Assembly: GCF_004022485.1 (NCBI RefSeq)
Contig: NZ_CP034951.1
Location: 372,001-436,000 of the forward strand
Reading direction: 5' to 3'
Origin: Aequorivita sp. H23M31
GTDB lineage: Bacteria > Bacteroidota > Bacteroidia > Flavobacteriales > Flavobacteriaceae
Length of the DNA: 64,000 bases
Part shown: positions 8,756 to 18,023 of the stretch, one piece after another
Position numbering within the stretch: position 1 is the stretch's first letter
Layout: the number at the start of each line of letters is the position of its first letter
Made by a program: the position numbers and the translations under genes
Notes under the pieces: generated by a model
The model's input: the letters and a program-made list of their open reading frames with translations, nothing else
The model's database searches: none
What the model was told of the DNA's origin: nothing

Positions 8756-10009
8756 TTGAAACACACTTTCTACATAATTGCTTTATTATTAATGGTTTTC
8801 AGTTCAATGGCAGTCCAGGCTGAAACTATAACAGTCTGTTCCAGTTGTCCCGTTAAAACAATTAAGCAAGCACTCGCACAAGCGGTCAATGGAGATACGA
8901 TTCTTGTAAAACCAGGTATATATAAAGAATCCAACATAAAAATCGATAAAGAAATTACCCTCATAGGTGAAAACCTGCCCACCATAGATGGCGAAACAAA
9001 AGGAGAAATAATTACCATTGGGGCAGATAATGTTACTGTAGATGGATTTGAGATTATTAATGTAGGTTTAAGCTATACCACCGATTATGCTTCCGTTCGG
9101 GTAGTGAAAAGTTCAAATTTTGTAATTCAAAATCTGGAGCTTGAGAAGTTGTTTTTTGGAATTTATCTACAAAAATCAAATAACGGTAAAGTTCTGAACA
9201 ACAAGGTAAGGGGAGAAGCCGTTACCGAATTTAACTCTGGCAACGCCATCCATCTTTGGTATTGCAATAATGTAGAAATAAGAGGGAACGATGTAAGGAA
9301 CGTACGAGACGGAATCTATTTGGAATTCTCCAGTCACATCCAAATTTATGATAATGTAAGCAAATTCAATGTTAGGTATGGATTGCACTTTATGTTCAGC
9401 AATAACAATGAAGCGCACCATAATATCTTTGAGACAAATGGTGCCGGAATTGCTCTTATGTTTTCAAAAGACATGATATTGACCAATAATACTGTTAGAA
9501 AAAATTGGGGAACAGCGGCTTATGGTGTTCTTTTAAAAGAAATAAGTAATGCAACGATTGCTCACAACACATTTGAGCTCAACACTGTTGCCATTACAGT
9601 GGACGTAAGTAGCAACATAGACTACTTCCACAACGATTTTATCAGTAACGGTTATGGATTGCGGATTAGAGGAGCGAGCTACAATTCGAAAATCAATAAT
9701 AATAATTTCCTTTATAATTCTTTCGATTTATCCTATAATGGAAAACTAAATGAGAATAATTTCAATGGAAATTATTGGAGTGATTACACGGGTTATGATC
9801 TTGATAAGGATGGAATGGGAGATGTTCCTTATCGCCCTGTGAAACTCTTTTCGTATATAGTTAACCGAACTCCGGAAACCATAATTCTTTTGAGAAGTCT
9901 ATTTATCGATATAATAGACTTTTCAGAAAAAGTTTCTCCCGTGTTTACCCCTGATAATTTGATGGATAACAATCCTAGAATGAAACCAATAAAACATGAT
10001 AGAAGTTAA
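8756..10009 (+). CDS. nosD: NosD, periplasmic beta-helix nos maturation protein
   Basis: 417 residues, starting with TTG at 8756, which gives an intact signal peptide (MKHTFYIIALLLMVFSSMAVQA); the next ATG (codon 13) would cut the signal in half. The body is a right-handed beta-helix of CASH-type repeats with many Asn/Gly turns (for example GNDVRNVRDGIYLEFS and LTNNTVRKNWG). The C-terminal NGNYWSDYTGYDLDKDGMGD motif typical of NosD is also present. It works with NosF and NosY in CuZ assembly. It overlaps nosF by 14 bp. A 208-bp gap separates it from nosL. Confidence 0.94.
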   Translation: MKHTFYIIALLLMVFSSMAVQAETITVCSSCPVKTIKQALAQAVNGDTILVKPGIYKESNIKIDKEITLIGENLPTIDGETKGEIITIGADNVTVDGFEIINVGLSYTTDYASVRVVKSSNFVIQNLELEKLFFGIYLQKSNNGKVLNNKVRGEAVTEFNSGNAIHLWYCNNVEIRGNDVRNVRDGIYLEFSSHIQIYDNVSKFNVRYGLHFMFSNNNEAHHNIFETNGAGIALMFSKDMILTNNTVRKNWGTAAYGVLLKEISNATIAHNTFELNTVAITVDVSSNIDYFHNDFISNGYGLRIRGASYNSKINNNNFLYNSFDLSYNGKLNENNFNGNYWSDYTGYDLDKDGMGDVPYRPVKLFSYIVNRTPETIILLRSLFIDIIDFSEKVSPVFTPDNLMDNNPRMKPIKHDRS

Positions 10010-10706
10010 GGATTTACATAAAAAATTTGGAAAGAACGAAGTGCTCAAGGGCATTGATCTATCTATTCGCGAAGGCGGAATATTCTCTATTCTTGGACCC
10101 AACGGCTCGGGAAAAACTACTCTTATCAAAAGTATCTTAGGGATGGTTATTCCGGATTCCGGAGAAATCTCTATAAAAGGAGATACTTTAAAGAACAATT
10201 ATAAGTATCGAGAGAAAATAGATTATTTACCACAAATCGCCAACTTCCCAGGAAACCTTAAGGTAAATGAACTGATTGCCATGATCAAGGATTTGAGGGA
10301 TTATAAGGATACCAAGGATCAAGAATTAATAGAATTATTCAAGCTGCAACCCTTCCTTAATAAACGCTTGGTTAATCTTTCAGGAGGTACAAAACAAAAA
10401 GTAAACCTGGTACTTACTTTTATGTTCGACAGCCCTTTAATAATTCTCGACGAGCCAACCAGCGGTCTAGATCCCATTTCACATTTACGGCTGAAGAATT
10501 TGATTTTTAAAGAAAAAGAAAAGGGAAAAACCATTTTAGTTACTTCCCATATTCTAAGTTTCGTTGAAGATATAGCCGATGAGATTGTATTTCTCTTGGA
10601 AGGGAAAATCTATTTTAAAGGCAGTATTCCCGAATTAAAAGCCAAGACCGAAACCCACGATTTTGAACACGCAATAGCTTCTATTTTATCCTCTACCTAT
10701 GCTTAA
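9996..10706 (+). CDS. nosF: NosF ABC-transporter ATPase
   Basis: 236 residues. Walker A GPNGSGKTT (about 33-41), Q-loop around YLPQ, signature LSGGTKQK (about 128-135), Walker B LIILDEPTSGLDP and switch His in VTSHI. It is the cytoplasmic ATPase that pairs with NosY and periplasmic NosD for NosZ copper-site maturation, probably by moving a sulfur species. Overlaps nosD by 14 bp and nosY by 8 bp, so translation is coupled. Confidence 0.95.
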   Translation: MIEVKDLHKKFGKNEVLKGIDLSIREGGIFSILGPNGSGKTTLIKSILGMVIPDSGEISIKGDTLKNNYKYREKIDYLPQIANFPGNLKVNELIAMIKDLRDYKDTKDQELIELFKLQPFLNKRLVNLSGGTKQKVNLVLTFMFDSPLIILDEPTSGLDPISHLRLKNLIFKEKEKGKTILVTSHILSFVEDIADEIVFLLEGKIYFKGSIPELKAKTETHDFEHAIASILSSTYA

Positions 10707-11481
10707 GATATTAAAATACAGTTTTTACGATTTAATGCGAAGCCGTTGGAGCTACGTATATTTTTTGTTTTATCTTCTATTGGGAATCGTGTTATTGTTT
10801 TTGAATAACGATCTTTCAAAAGCAGTTATCACTTTGATGAACGTAATCATAATCTTAGTGCCACTGATAGGAACAATTTTCGGGGTAATGTATTATTACA
10901 ACTCCCGTGAATTTACTGAACTGCTCCTTGCCCAACCGGTCAAACGAAGCTCTATATTTTTAGGACAGTATTTTGGGGTTGCCACCTCATTAGCAATGAG
11001 CTTGATTGTTGGATTGGGATTGCCCTTTATTTTCTACGGAATTTTTAATAGCAATGCCATTTGGGATTTCTCTCTTCTATTGATAACGGGAGGATTTCTC
11101 ACATTTATTTTTACAGCTCTAGCATTTGTAATCGCTCTTTCCAATGAAAACAGAATAAAGGGATTTGGTTATGCCATCTTACTTTGGTTATTTATGGCAG
11201 TAATTTATGACGGACTTTTCCTAATGTCACTTCTCTATTTTCAGGATTACCCATTAGACAAATTTTCCTTGGTAGCAACAATGCTTAATCCCGTAGATCT
11301 ATCACGTGTTTTGATTCTGCTCAAACTAGATATCTCTGCCTTATTAGGTTATACCGGAGCCGTTTTTCAAAAATTCTTCGGAACAAATTTTGGTGTTATC
11401 CTCTCATCCATAATGTTGGTTCTCTGGGTTGTAATCCCTACTTTTTTTATCTGGAGAATTGCCAAGAAAAAGGATTTTTAA
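10699..11481 (+). CDS. nosY: NosY ABC-transporter permease
   Basis: 260 residues with about six hydrophobic helices (about 16-38, 43-68, 98-122, 127-150, 160-185, 232-253), the ABC-2 type layout of NosY. It contains the loop NSREFTELLLAQPVKRS typical of NosY-like permeases. Last gene of the operon, followed by a rho-independent terminator. Confidence 0.94.
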   Translation: MLKILKYSFYDLMRSRWSYVYFLFYLLLGIVLLFLNNDLSKAVITLMNVIIILVPLIGTIFGVMYYYNSREFTELLLAQPVKRSSIFLGQYFGVATSLAMSLIVGLGLPFIFYGIFNSNAIWDFSLLLITGGFLTFIFTALAFVIALSNENRIKGFGYAILLWLFMAVIYDGLFLMSLLYFQDYPLDKFSLVATMLNPVDLSRVLILLKLDISALLGYTGAVFQKFFGTNFGVILSSIMLVLWVVIPTFFIWRIAKKKDF

Positions 11482-11502
11482 AAATAAAATACTTAGAAAT
11501 TT

Positions 11503-11535
11503 AAAGCCATTTCAAATTTGAGATGGCTTTTTTTT
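11503..11535 (+). terminator. rho-independent terminator of the nos operon
   Basis: AAAGCCATTTCAAA pairs with TTTGAGATGGCTTT with one mismatch, followed directly by an unbroken T-run. It lies 21 bp after the nosY stop. Just beyond is a GC-rich patch with CCCC-TATA-GGGG and a run of nine G (about 11548-11567). Confidence 0.9.
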
Positions 11536-11724
11536 GGTTGCACCCCCAGCCCCTATAGGGGGGGGGAATTACAACGATTGTTAATTATATTTTTTCCGAA
11601 GCTAGGCTCCTTTGCTACTCCGATAAAGCAATGGCGGCGCGGAAGGGCGGGGGCATTTATTTTTCGAAAATTTCAATCATAATATCCGCCCCAAAATTCC
11701 CCAATTTAAATTTATCTTTACTCC

Positions 11725-13287
11725 ATGAGCATATTGGTGCAAATTGCAATCTTACCTCGGCAGCAGGAAGATTCGGAGTATATATTGGAGCTTGCTTTGG
11801 AGAGGGAAAATCTCCGCAAAGAGAATATTGTGGATTGGCGCATTCGAAAAAGATCCATTGATGCCAGAAGAAGACCTATTAAGATAAATCTTCAGATAGA
11901 ACTGTGGTTAAAAGGGGAGAAACGTGAAATAATTCCGCCGTTTATTCCACAAAATGTTGAGGATTCAAAGAGGATTGCCATAATCGGTGCCGGTCCCGCG
12001 GGACTTTATGCCGCATTAAGGGCAGTGGAGGCAGGGCTAAAACCTATTGTTTTTGAACGTGGGAAGGATGTTCGGGAAAGAAGAAGAGATCTCGCTGCCA
12101 TTAATAAACTTCAGATTGTAAATCCAGAAAGTAATTATTGTTTTGGGGAAGGAGGCGCAGGAACTTATTCCGATGGGAAGCTCTACACCCGTAGCAAAAA
12201 GCGTGGAAATGTTTTAAAGGCCTTGGAATGGTTCGTCCACTTTGGGGCTGATGAAGACATACTTATTGATGCACATCCACATATTGGAACCAACAAGCTG
12301 CCAAAGATTATTGCAGCCATGCGCGAAGCAATTATAGAAAATGGGGGAGAAGTGCACTTCAATTCTAAAATGACGGATATAAAAATTGAAAAGAGTGAAA
12401 TCCGGGCCATTCAGATAAATGATAGGGATTGGTTTGAATTTGAGAATGTAATCTTGGCAACAGGACATTCGGCAAGGGATATCTATTATCTCCTTCACGA
12501 CAAAAATATTAAGATGGAAGCCAAAGGTTTTGCTATTGGCGTGCGGGCCGAGCATCCTCAGGAACTTATTGATCACATCCAATATCACGGCGAAGATGAT
12601 AATCCATATCTTCCGCCAGCGAGTTATAGTCTGGTGGAGCAGGTTGATGGTTTTGGTGTGTATTCCTTTTGTATGTGCCCAGGTGGAATTATCGCCCCCT
12701 GCGCCACCGAACAGGAAGAAGTGGTAACCAATGGCTGGAGTCCCAGCAAGCGCAATAATCCGTACGCAAACTCGGGTATTGTTGTGAGTGTAGCACCGGA
12801 AGATTTGCCAAATTACAAAAAAGACGATCCTTTCGTGTGCCTAGATTATCAAAAATATGTGGAAAAACGATGTTGGGAAGCAGGAGGAAAATCACAAATG
12901 GTTCCCGCCCAACGGATGATCGACTTTGTTGAAGGAAAGATTTCAAGCGATTTTCCGAAAACTTCCTATCAACCGGGAATTGTTTCCGCAGATTTGAATG
13001 AGGTATTACCTCCTTTACTTTCAAAAAAACTAAAAAAGGCATTTGTGCTTTTCGGCAAGAAGATGAAAGGGTATTATACCAATGAAGCCGTTTTGCACGC
13101 GCCCGAAAGTAGAACTTCCTCTCCCATAAGTATCCCTCGAGACCCTCTTACTCTCGAACATGTGGAAATTAAGGGCTTATATCCCTGTGGTGAGGGAGCC
13201 GGTTATGCCGGGGGAATTATTTCCGCAGCAATAGATGGGATTAATTGTGTTGATGCAATAGCCAAAAAAGAAAGTCTTCTCGCCTAA
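11725..13287 (+). CDS. FAD-dependent dehydrogenase (COG2509-like)
   Basis: 520 residues. An N-terminal domain (1-90) precedes a Rossmann FAD-binding motif IIGAGPAGLYAALRA (about 90-104), then ERGKDVRERRRD. The conserved segment GEGGAGTYSDGKLYTRS and the C-terminal GLYPCGEGAGYAGGIISAAIDG are characteristic of this uncharacterised FAD dehydrogenase family. Substrate unknown. The leader has a near-match TAnnTTT box. Its stop overlaps the stop of the converging barrel gene by 3 bp. Confidence 0.92.
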   Translation: MSILVQIAILPRQQEDSEYILELALERENLRKENIVDWRIRKRSIDARRRPIKINLQIELWLKGEKREIIPPFIPQNVEDSKRIAIIGAGPAGLYAALRAVEAGLKPIVFERGKDVRERRRDLAAINKLQIVNPESNYCFGEGGAGTYSDGKLYTRSKKRGNVLKALEWFVHFGADEDILIDAHPHIGTNKLPKIIAAMREAIIENGGEVHFNSKMTDIKIEKSEIRAIQINDRDWFEFENVILATGHSARDIYYLLHDKNIKMEAKGFAIGVRAEHPQELIDHIQYHGEDDNPYLPPASYSLVEQVDGFGVYSFCMCPGGIIAPCATEQEEVVTNGWSPSKRNNPYANSGIVVSVAPEDLPNYKKDDPFVCLDYQKYVEKRCWEAGGKSQMVPAQRMIDFVEGKISSDFPKTSYQPGIVSADLNEVLPPLLSKKLKKAFVLFGKKMKGYYTNEAVLHAPESRTSSPISIPRDPLTLEHVEIKGLYPCGEGAGYAGGIISAAIDGINCVDAIAKKESLLA

Positions 13288-13871
13288 TCGAAATTATAGA
13301 AAACTCCAAAACTGAATATTCCTCGGTAACCAAAACCAAGTTCAGCAAATCCGCCCCATTGTTTTCCGTAGCTTACGCCTATTGGTGTAACTTGAAAGTT
13401 AAAAAAGGTATCGTGATAATCCCCGTCAACGTCATAATCAGAATGTTGGATTTGTTTTTTTGAAGTTCCAAAAGTAGCTCCAGCACCCACTAAGGCATAC
13501 ATATTTACCTTTTCCTTTTTTAAATAAGAATAACTCGTCTCGGCTGCCAAAGTATAATAAGTGTTGACTTGTTCCCCAATCTTTTCCTGGTCAAAATTCA
13601 CATCGAAATTTGTTGAGGAATAGGATACCGTTGCGCCATAATGCCATCTTTCTAGCGGGGTGTAAGCATAGGATAGCCGAAATTCCCCAATCTCGCTAGT
13701 TTGATTCAGCGTAGAAGAAGAAAAAAAGATAGGGGAAAATGCTGATTCCATAACATCTAAAATCTGATTGGAACTTCCAATCCCCATTCCGGCTGAGATT
13801 TGGTGTTTTTGGGAATAAGAATGTGAACATAAAAATAAAAATGCTCCAACAAACAATATTTTTCTCATCAT
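13284..13871 (-). CDS. outer-membrane beta-barrel-like protein
   Basis: 195 residues from ATG 13871 (13868 is equally possible). Upstream in-frame codons are Lys/Leu-rich and do not form a signal, while MMRKILFVGAFLFLCSHSYSQ does. The mature part alternates polar and aromatic residues in amphipathic strands (EFRLSYAYTPLERWHYGATVSY, cut by a turn) and ends in a strand with terminal aromatic residues (FGVFYNFD), as in small OmpA/porin-like barrels. No named family recognised. Confidence 0.75.
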   Translation of the reverse strand: MMRKILFVGAFLFLCSHSYSQKHQISAGMGIGSSNQILDVMESAFSPIFFSSSTLNQTSEIGEFRLSYAYTPLERWHYGATVSYSSTNFDVNFDQEKIGEQVNTYYTLAAETSYSYLKKEKVNMYALVGAGATFGTSKKQIQHSDYDVDGDYHDTFFNFQVTPIGVSYGKQWGGFAELGFGYRGIFSFGVFYNFD

Positions 13872-14077
13872 ATTTTCTAATTTTTTAGTAAGTAAACATA
13901 ATTTGATTTTTTGATTTAAAAAGGGTTTTTTATTTAGAATCAATCCGTTTTACACCTTAAATCTATTCGATTTTTACATTTTTGATAATAAATATTTCTA
14001 GGTTCTGCTGAAATTTTGCCTCAATAGAAGGATTTGATAATTAGTTTTTTAGGATTAAGGAGTAATCAATCCTTTTT

Positions 14078-14093
14078 ATGACATAGGTCATAT
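14078..14093. promoter_or_regulatory. candidate Crp/Fnr-type site 3
   Basis: TATGA-N6-TCATA, identical in form to the site at 3895 upstream of the nos operon, and 54 bp before the ATG at 14148. It suggests that the downstream gene belongs to the same regulon. Confidence 0.5.
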
Positions 14094-14147
14094 TTTCAGT
14101 GGTTTAGATTTTTAATCTTTACGCCTTTTCAATCCAAACTTTTTTTG

Positions 14148-15950
14148 ATGCAAACCTTAAGCCCGCATACCTTCCATATTCCCGTAATGGGAATTGCCTT
14201 TACCATTGATTCTCCTATTAAAGTCGCCCATTATGGAATAAATTCGGTGCTTTCTATCATAGAGGATAATTTGATCGAGGTGATGCGGAAATACTATTAC
14301 GAACAGAATGAGGAGGAATATATCCCCATTGCTGCTAAAGAGGAGAATTCGCGCGCACGTAGGGTTACCGACTATCTAAACCTGATGCAACGGATTGTGG
14401 ATTCAAAAGTTGAAAAACTTAAAACATCCGCATTTGAAACAGGTTCTGATATTGTAAAGTATTTTGAAATGCTTCCGGATACCAATTATTTGAAAGAGAA
14501 ATATAATGAATGGTTTGCCCTTTCTAATACCGAAGAAAAAGTCATAGCCGAAAAATTTCTAAGAAAAAATATACTTCCCGGATCCATAGAAGTCAATATT
14601 ATGACAAAAGTGGATAAGGATCAATTGGATAAAAACAAAGAACCTATTGAAAACGGTTCCGATGCGGTGACCGCTCTAAAGGGTTATGCGGATTGCGAAT
14701 TGACCAATTCCTCCATAGTTCTATCTGCAGGAATGAATCCTCGTTTGTACAATTATATGGAGGGATTTTCAGCCTTTGATGCTTATGCTTGGGGAAAATT
14801 CCATAAGAAGGTTATTATTAAAGTTAGTGATTATCGTTCTGCATTGATTCAAGGGAAATATTTGGCCAAAAAAGGAATTTGGGTCAGTGAGTTCCGAATT
14901 GAATCTGGACTAAATTGTGGCGGCCACGTTTTTGCAACCCAAGGGATATTGATGGGCCCGATTCTTCAGGAATTTAAAGAGAAAAAAGAAGAACTTTTAC
15001 AAAGCCAATTTGAACTTTATAATCCTGCCATAATCTCCAAAGGAAAAGAAGGTTTTAAAAAGCCACATCCCATCAAAATAACCGTCCAAGGTGGAATCGG
15101 AACTTTTGAAGAGGATCAACTTTTGCAGAAATATTATGAAGTGGATGGAACGGGATGGGGTACCCCATTTTTGTTATGCCCAGAAGCCACAACGGTTGAT
15201 GACAATACGCTGGAATTATTGACAAATTCCAAAGAAAATGATGTGGTGCGAAGTAAAGCTTCCCCACTTGGTGTTGAATTCAATTACTTAAAGGGAACAA
15301 CGGCCGAGTCAGAGCGATTGGACAGAATAAATAGAAATAAACCTGGCAGTCCCTGTACCGAAAAATTATTAGAGTCCAATACCGAATTTACCGACACTCC
15401 CATTTGTACGGCTTCCACTAAATATCAAAAACTAAAACTGGAACAACTAGAAACATTAGGCCTTCCAGAAGTGGAATATAATAAGCAAGTAGAAGATGTT
15501 CTTGCCAAGGAATGTCTTTGCATTGGCTTGAGTAATGCGGCACCAATAGCCTACGAAGAACCTTTTCTCAAGAAATTAAAAGCGGTAACTATTTGTCCAG
15601 GACCGAATATTGTAAATTTCTCAAAGGTCGTTTCACTTCAGGATATGACCGATCATATTTATGGTCGCAAAGATATTATGCAAAGACCCAATCGCGCTTC
15701 AATGTTCGTTGCGGAGCTCAAGCTCTATATAGACTTCCTAAGGAAAGAAATTGAACGTACTACTTCACCAACAACACGTGATTTTAAATCTTGGGAAAAA
15801 TTCAGCAATAACCTTTTAGACGGTATTGAGCATTACGGCACGTTGATCTCTAATTACGTAATAGGAAATAGATTTCAATTTGGAATGGATCTGGAGGAAG
15901 CTAAAATGGAGATTATGGAGATACGTGAGTCTCAATTACAGATGATGTAA
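14148..15950 (+). CDS. uncharacterised Cys-rich protein, possibly nitronate-monooxygenase-like
   Basis: 600 residues from ATG 14148 (a TTG lies directly before it). The start MGIAFTIDSPIKVAHYGI and the later VQGGIGTFEEDQLL plus GTGWGTPFLLCPEAT resemble the glycine-rich phosphate-binding loops of FMN TIM-barrel enzymes of the 2-nitropropane dioxygenase type (COG2070-like); this is tentative. Cysteines cluster in the second half (LNCGGH, LCPEAT, GSPCTE, PICTAS, ECLCIG, ICPGP), which suggests a metal or Fe-S site. No signal peptide, so cytoplasmic. The shared palindrome with the nos operon hints at a role in nitrogen-oxide or low-oxygen metabolism. Confidence 0.85.
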   Translation: MQTLSPHTFHIPVMGIAFTIDSPIKVAHYGINSVLSIIEDNLIEVMRKYYYEQNEEEYIPIAAKEENSRARRVTDYLNLMQRIVDSKVEKLKTSAFETGSDIVKYFEMLPDTNYLKEKYNEWFALSNTEEKVIAEKFLRKNILPGSIEVNIMTKVDKDQLDKNKEPIENGSDAVTALKGYADCELTNSSIVLSAGMNPRLYNYMEGFSAFDAYAWGKFHKKVIIKVSDYRSALIQGKYLAKKGIWVSEFRIESGLNCGGHVFATQGILMGPILQEFKEKKEELLQSQFELYNPAIISKGKEGFKKPHPIKITVQGGIGTFEEDQLLQKYYEVDGTGWGTPFLLCPEATTVDDNTLELLTNSKENDVVRSKASPLGVEFNYLKGTTAESERLDRINRNKPGSPCTEKLLESNTEFTDTPICTASTKYQKLKLEQLETLGLPEVEYNKQVEDVLAKECLCIGLSNAAPIAYEEPFLKKLKAVTICPGPNIVNFSKVVSLQDMTDHIYGRKDIMQRPNRASMFVAELKLYIDFLRKEIERTTSPTTRDFKSWEKFSNNLLDGIEHYGTLISNYVIGNRFQFGMDLEEAKMEIMEIRESQLQMM

Positions 15951-15959
15951 AAGTTTAGC

Positions 15960-16080
15960 AGTTTAGGAGTTGAGGAGTTGAGAATTCAATTTTGTATTTT
16001 CAAAATTTCGATTTCACTTAAACTCATGGACTTAATATAAGTTGAGAAGTTGAGGAGTTGAGGAGTGGAGGAGTCGAAAG
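15960..16080. repeat. degenerate GTTGAGGA-type simple repeats
   Basis: Two patches of short direct repeats (units such as AGTTGAGGAGTTGAGG) at about 15960-15985 and 16040-16078, directly before the IS256 end. No coding signal. Confidence 0.6.
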
Positions 16081-16090
16081 GTTATTTTCA

Positions 16091-16115
16091 GGACACTATC
16101 CCGTTAAGTGTGTAA
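16091..16115. repeat. IS256 left inverted repeat
   Basis: Downstream end relative to the transposase. Matches the right end in the outer GAC-TATC and inner AAGTGTGTAA blocks. Confidence 0.75.
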
Positions 16116-16142
16116 GTTTAAAATAACAGGGGTTGGACTTTT

Positions 16143-17339
16143 TTAGAGTCTGACCCTTTTTTCATAGATCGTTAGGAACTGGTTTAATATAATGCCCCAG
16201 TTCCTGACGGGCATTGTCCATTTTTTGGTGGCTTCCCTTACTGCCAAATATACGGATTTCATCACGGCATCGTCCGTTGGGAAGGAAAGTTTGTTCTTGG
16301 TGTACTTTCTTATCTTCCCGTTCAGGTTCTCTATAAGGTTCGTGGTATAGATGATCTTGCGTATCTCCAACGGGAACTCATAGAACACTGTGAGCTCTTC
16401 CCAGTTGTCGCGCCAGCTCTTGATGGCATAGGAATATTTATCGTTCCATTTTTGGGCAAAATCCTCTAGGGCCATCTTGGCGGCCTCCTGGTTTGGGGCG
16501 TTATAGATATGCTTCATATCTGCGGTAAAGGCTTTTTTATCCTTCCATACGACGTACCTGCAGGCATTGCGTATCTGGTGTACCACGCATATCTGGGTCT
16601 TGGACTCGGGGAACACGTTCTTGATCGTATCCGTAAAACCATTGAGGTTATCGGTGGCCGTGATAAGGATGTCTTCTGTGCCGCGCGCCCTTATATCGGT
16701 CAATACGCTCATCCAGAAAGCTGCTGATTCGTTCTTGCCAAGCCATAGCCCCAAGACCTCTTTTTTACCGTCCCTGCGCAGGCCAACGGCTATGTAGATG
16801 GTCTTGTTAATAACCTTGGAGTTCTCGCGGACCTTGAATACGATGCCATCCATCCAGACAATCAAGTAGACCGGCTCCAAGGGACGGTTCTGCCAGGCAA
16901 CTATATCGCCCGATATTTTTTCCGTGATCCTGGATATGGTCGAGGTGGACACATCAAAATCATAGACCTCACGTATCTGCTCCTCAATATCGCTGTTGCT
17001 CATTCCCTTGGCATAGAGTGACACGATGACGTTCTCAAGGCCATCGACCATATTGCCCCGCTTGGGTACGATCATGGGATTGAACGAGGCCTCACGGTCT
17101 CTGGGGACGGCAATCTCGGATTCGCCAAAGGAGGTTTTTATTTTCTTCCGGGAGTGCCCGTTGCGCGAGTTGCCTCCATTGGACCTCTGGTGTTTGTCGT
17201 AATCTAGGTGGCCGTCGAGCTCACCTTCGAGCATCTTTTCGATCCCACGTTTCTGGATCTGCTTTAAAAAATCGCTGAGCTCCTCGTGGGTCTTGAACTG
17301 CTTCAGAAAATCATCTGAAATTAAATCGTCTTTCTTCAT
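16143..17339 (-). CDS. IS256-family (Mutator-type) DDE transposase
   Basis: 398 residues, normal length. The N-terminal domain includes [20 protein letters not shown], typical of the family. Catalytic triad stretches: [10 protein letters not shown] (first Asp), ATDNLNGF (second Asp) and [13 protein letters not shown] (Glu). CVVHQIRNA is also conserved. The reading frame is intact, so the copy may be active. Catalyses cut-and-paste or copy-out transposition of the surrounding element. Confidence 0.96.
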   Translation of the reverse strand: MKKDDLISDDFLKQFKTHEELSDFLKQIQKRGIEKMLEGELDGHLDYDKHQRSNGGNSRNGHSRKKIKTSFGESEIAVPRDREASFNPMIVPKRGNMVDGLENVIVSLYAKGMSNSDIEEQIREVYDFDVSTSTISRITEKISGDIVAWQNRPLEPVYLIVWMDGIVFKVRENSKVINKTIYIAVGLRRDGKKEVLGLWLGKNESAAFWMSVLTDIRARGTEDILITATDNLNGFTDTIKNVFPESKTQICVVHQIRNACRYVVWKDKKAFTADMKHIYNAPNQEAAKMALEDFAQKWNDKYSYAIKSWRDNWEELTVFYEFPLEIRKIIYTTNLIENLNGKIRKYTKNKLSFPTDDAVMKSVYLAVREATKKWTMPVRNWGIILNQFLTIYEKRVRL

Positions 17340-17367
17340 AATGTGTAAAAGTTAAAGATTAAAAACT

Positions 17368-17411
17368 AAATAATAAAATAGCGGGGGCCGGCCCCCGCTA
17401 TTTTATTATTT
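17368..17411. repeat. perfect 44-bp palindrome inside the IS256
   Basis: Two 22-bp arms meet at GGGGGCC-GGCCCCC with AT-rich outer arms (AAATAATAAAATAGC on one side). It lies between the transposase start and the right inverted repeat. It could stop read-through into the transposase gene or form a cruciform at the element end. Confidence 0.9.
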
Positions 17412-17433
17412 ACACACTTTATGAGATAGTCCC
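17410..17433. repeat. IS256 right inverted repeat
   Basis: Promoter-side end of the element; pairs with 16091-16115 over most of its length. Confidence 0.75.
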
Positions 17434-17544
17434 GAATTTTTCATGTTTAGTAAATATATTATTAATCAAGTTGAACACTTGTTCCGGACATAAGACTAAA
17501 GAATTTAATAATTAGAAATTTATACCCTACCAACCCAGGATCCA

Positions 17545-17706
17545 TTTGTCCTTTCATCCTTTGTCCTTTCATCCTTTGTCCTTTCATCCTTTGTCCTTTC
17601 CTCCTTTGTCCTTTTATCCTTTCGTCCTTTTATCCTTTGTCCTTTAATCCTTTCATCGTTTCATCCTTTGTCCTTTCATCCTTTGTCCTTTAATCCTTTC
17701 GTCCTA
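17545..17706. repeat. CCTTTCATCCTTTGT minisatellite
   Basis: About ten degenerate copies of a 15-bp unit built from CCTTTCAT and CCTTTGT. Variants (CCTCC, TTATCC, TCGTCC) show drift. It lies just outside the IS256 right end and downstream of the small gene at 17730. Confidence 0.85.
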
Positions 17707-17729
17707 TATATCCTACGACCTCTTTTCAC

Positions 17730-17954
17730 TCACTCAATAATTTCGTAATCAATGGACAATTTCCGCAAAGCTCTTAAGGCAGAAGCGCTATCCTTGTCAT
17801 TCACCTCAATATCCACGGCATCACCTTCCAAAAGTATATCTGTAAGTTCATTCGCCAGCGATTCATTTATTCCAGGGGAAATCTCCATAATACATTGCGC
17901 AATGGCTCTTCTATCCGGGCGTATTGCATCGCAAGACAATAAGTTAATTTTCAT
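17730..17954 (-). CDS. small hypothetical protein, L7/L12 C-domain-like pattern
   Basis: 74 residues from the start MKINLLSCDAIRPDRR (17954); a longer frame to 17978 would add eight residues. The order helix-PGINESLANEL-helix-strand-DSASALRALRKL-IDYEII resembles the alpha/beta pattern of the ribosomal L7/L12 C-terminal domain, in which a shift of helix, loop, strand and helix recurs; this is inference only. It follows thiE on the same strand by 69 bp and may be co-transcribed. Confidence 0.6.
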   Translation of the reverse strand: MKINLLSCDAIRPDRRAIAQCIMEISPGINESLANELTDILLEGDAVDIEVNDKDSASALRALRKLSIDYEIIE

Positions 17955-18023
17955 TAGACAAGTTTTTTTAATTATCATTTAGGAAATGAGGGATTCTTGA
18001 ATTTCACACTCACCACTCACCAC

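Larger units (their letters stand above)
16091..17433. mobile_element. IS256-family insertion sequence
   Basis: About 1.34 kb. It is bounded by imperfect inverted repeats: left GGACACTATCCCGTTAAGTG (then TGTAA) and right, read inward, GGGACTATCTCATAAAGTG (then TGTAA). They agree in the terminal GAC-TATC and the inner AAGTGTGTAA. One transposase gene and a 44-bp perfect palindrome fill the element. I cannot see an exact 8-bp target duplication; the flanks (TATTTTCA left, ATTTTTCA right) are only similar. Confidence 0.85.

Noticed and set aside
8536..8766. 76-codon minus-strand frame between nosL and nosD
   Set aside because: Overlaps nosL and nosD ends and the operon leader; low-complexity Lys/Phe content.
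11631..11861. Plus-strand frame before the FAD dehydrogenase
   Set aside because: Runs into the dehydrogenase in another frame and lacks protein-like composition.
16083..17442. 8-bp target duplication of the IS256
   Set aside because: TATTTTCA and ATTTTTCA are similar but not equal and their registers differ.
17545..17706. Repeat array considered as CRISPR
   Set aside because: Units are 15 bp, directly tandem and degenerate, with no spacers and no cas genes.
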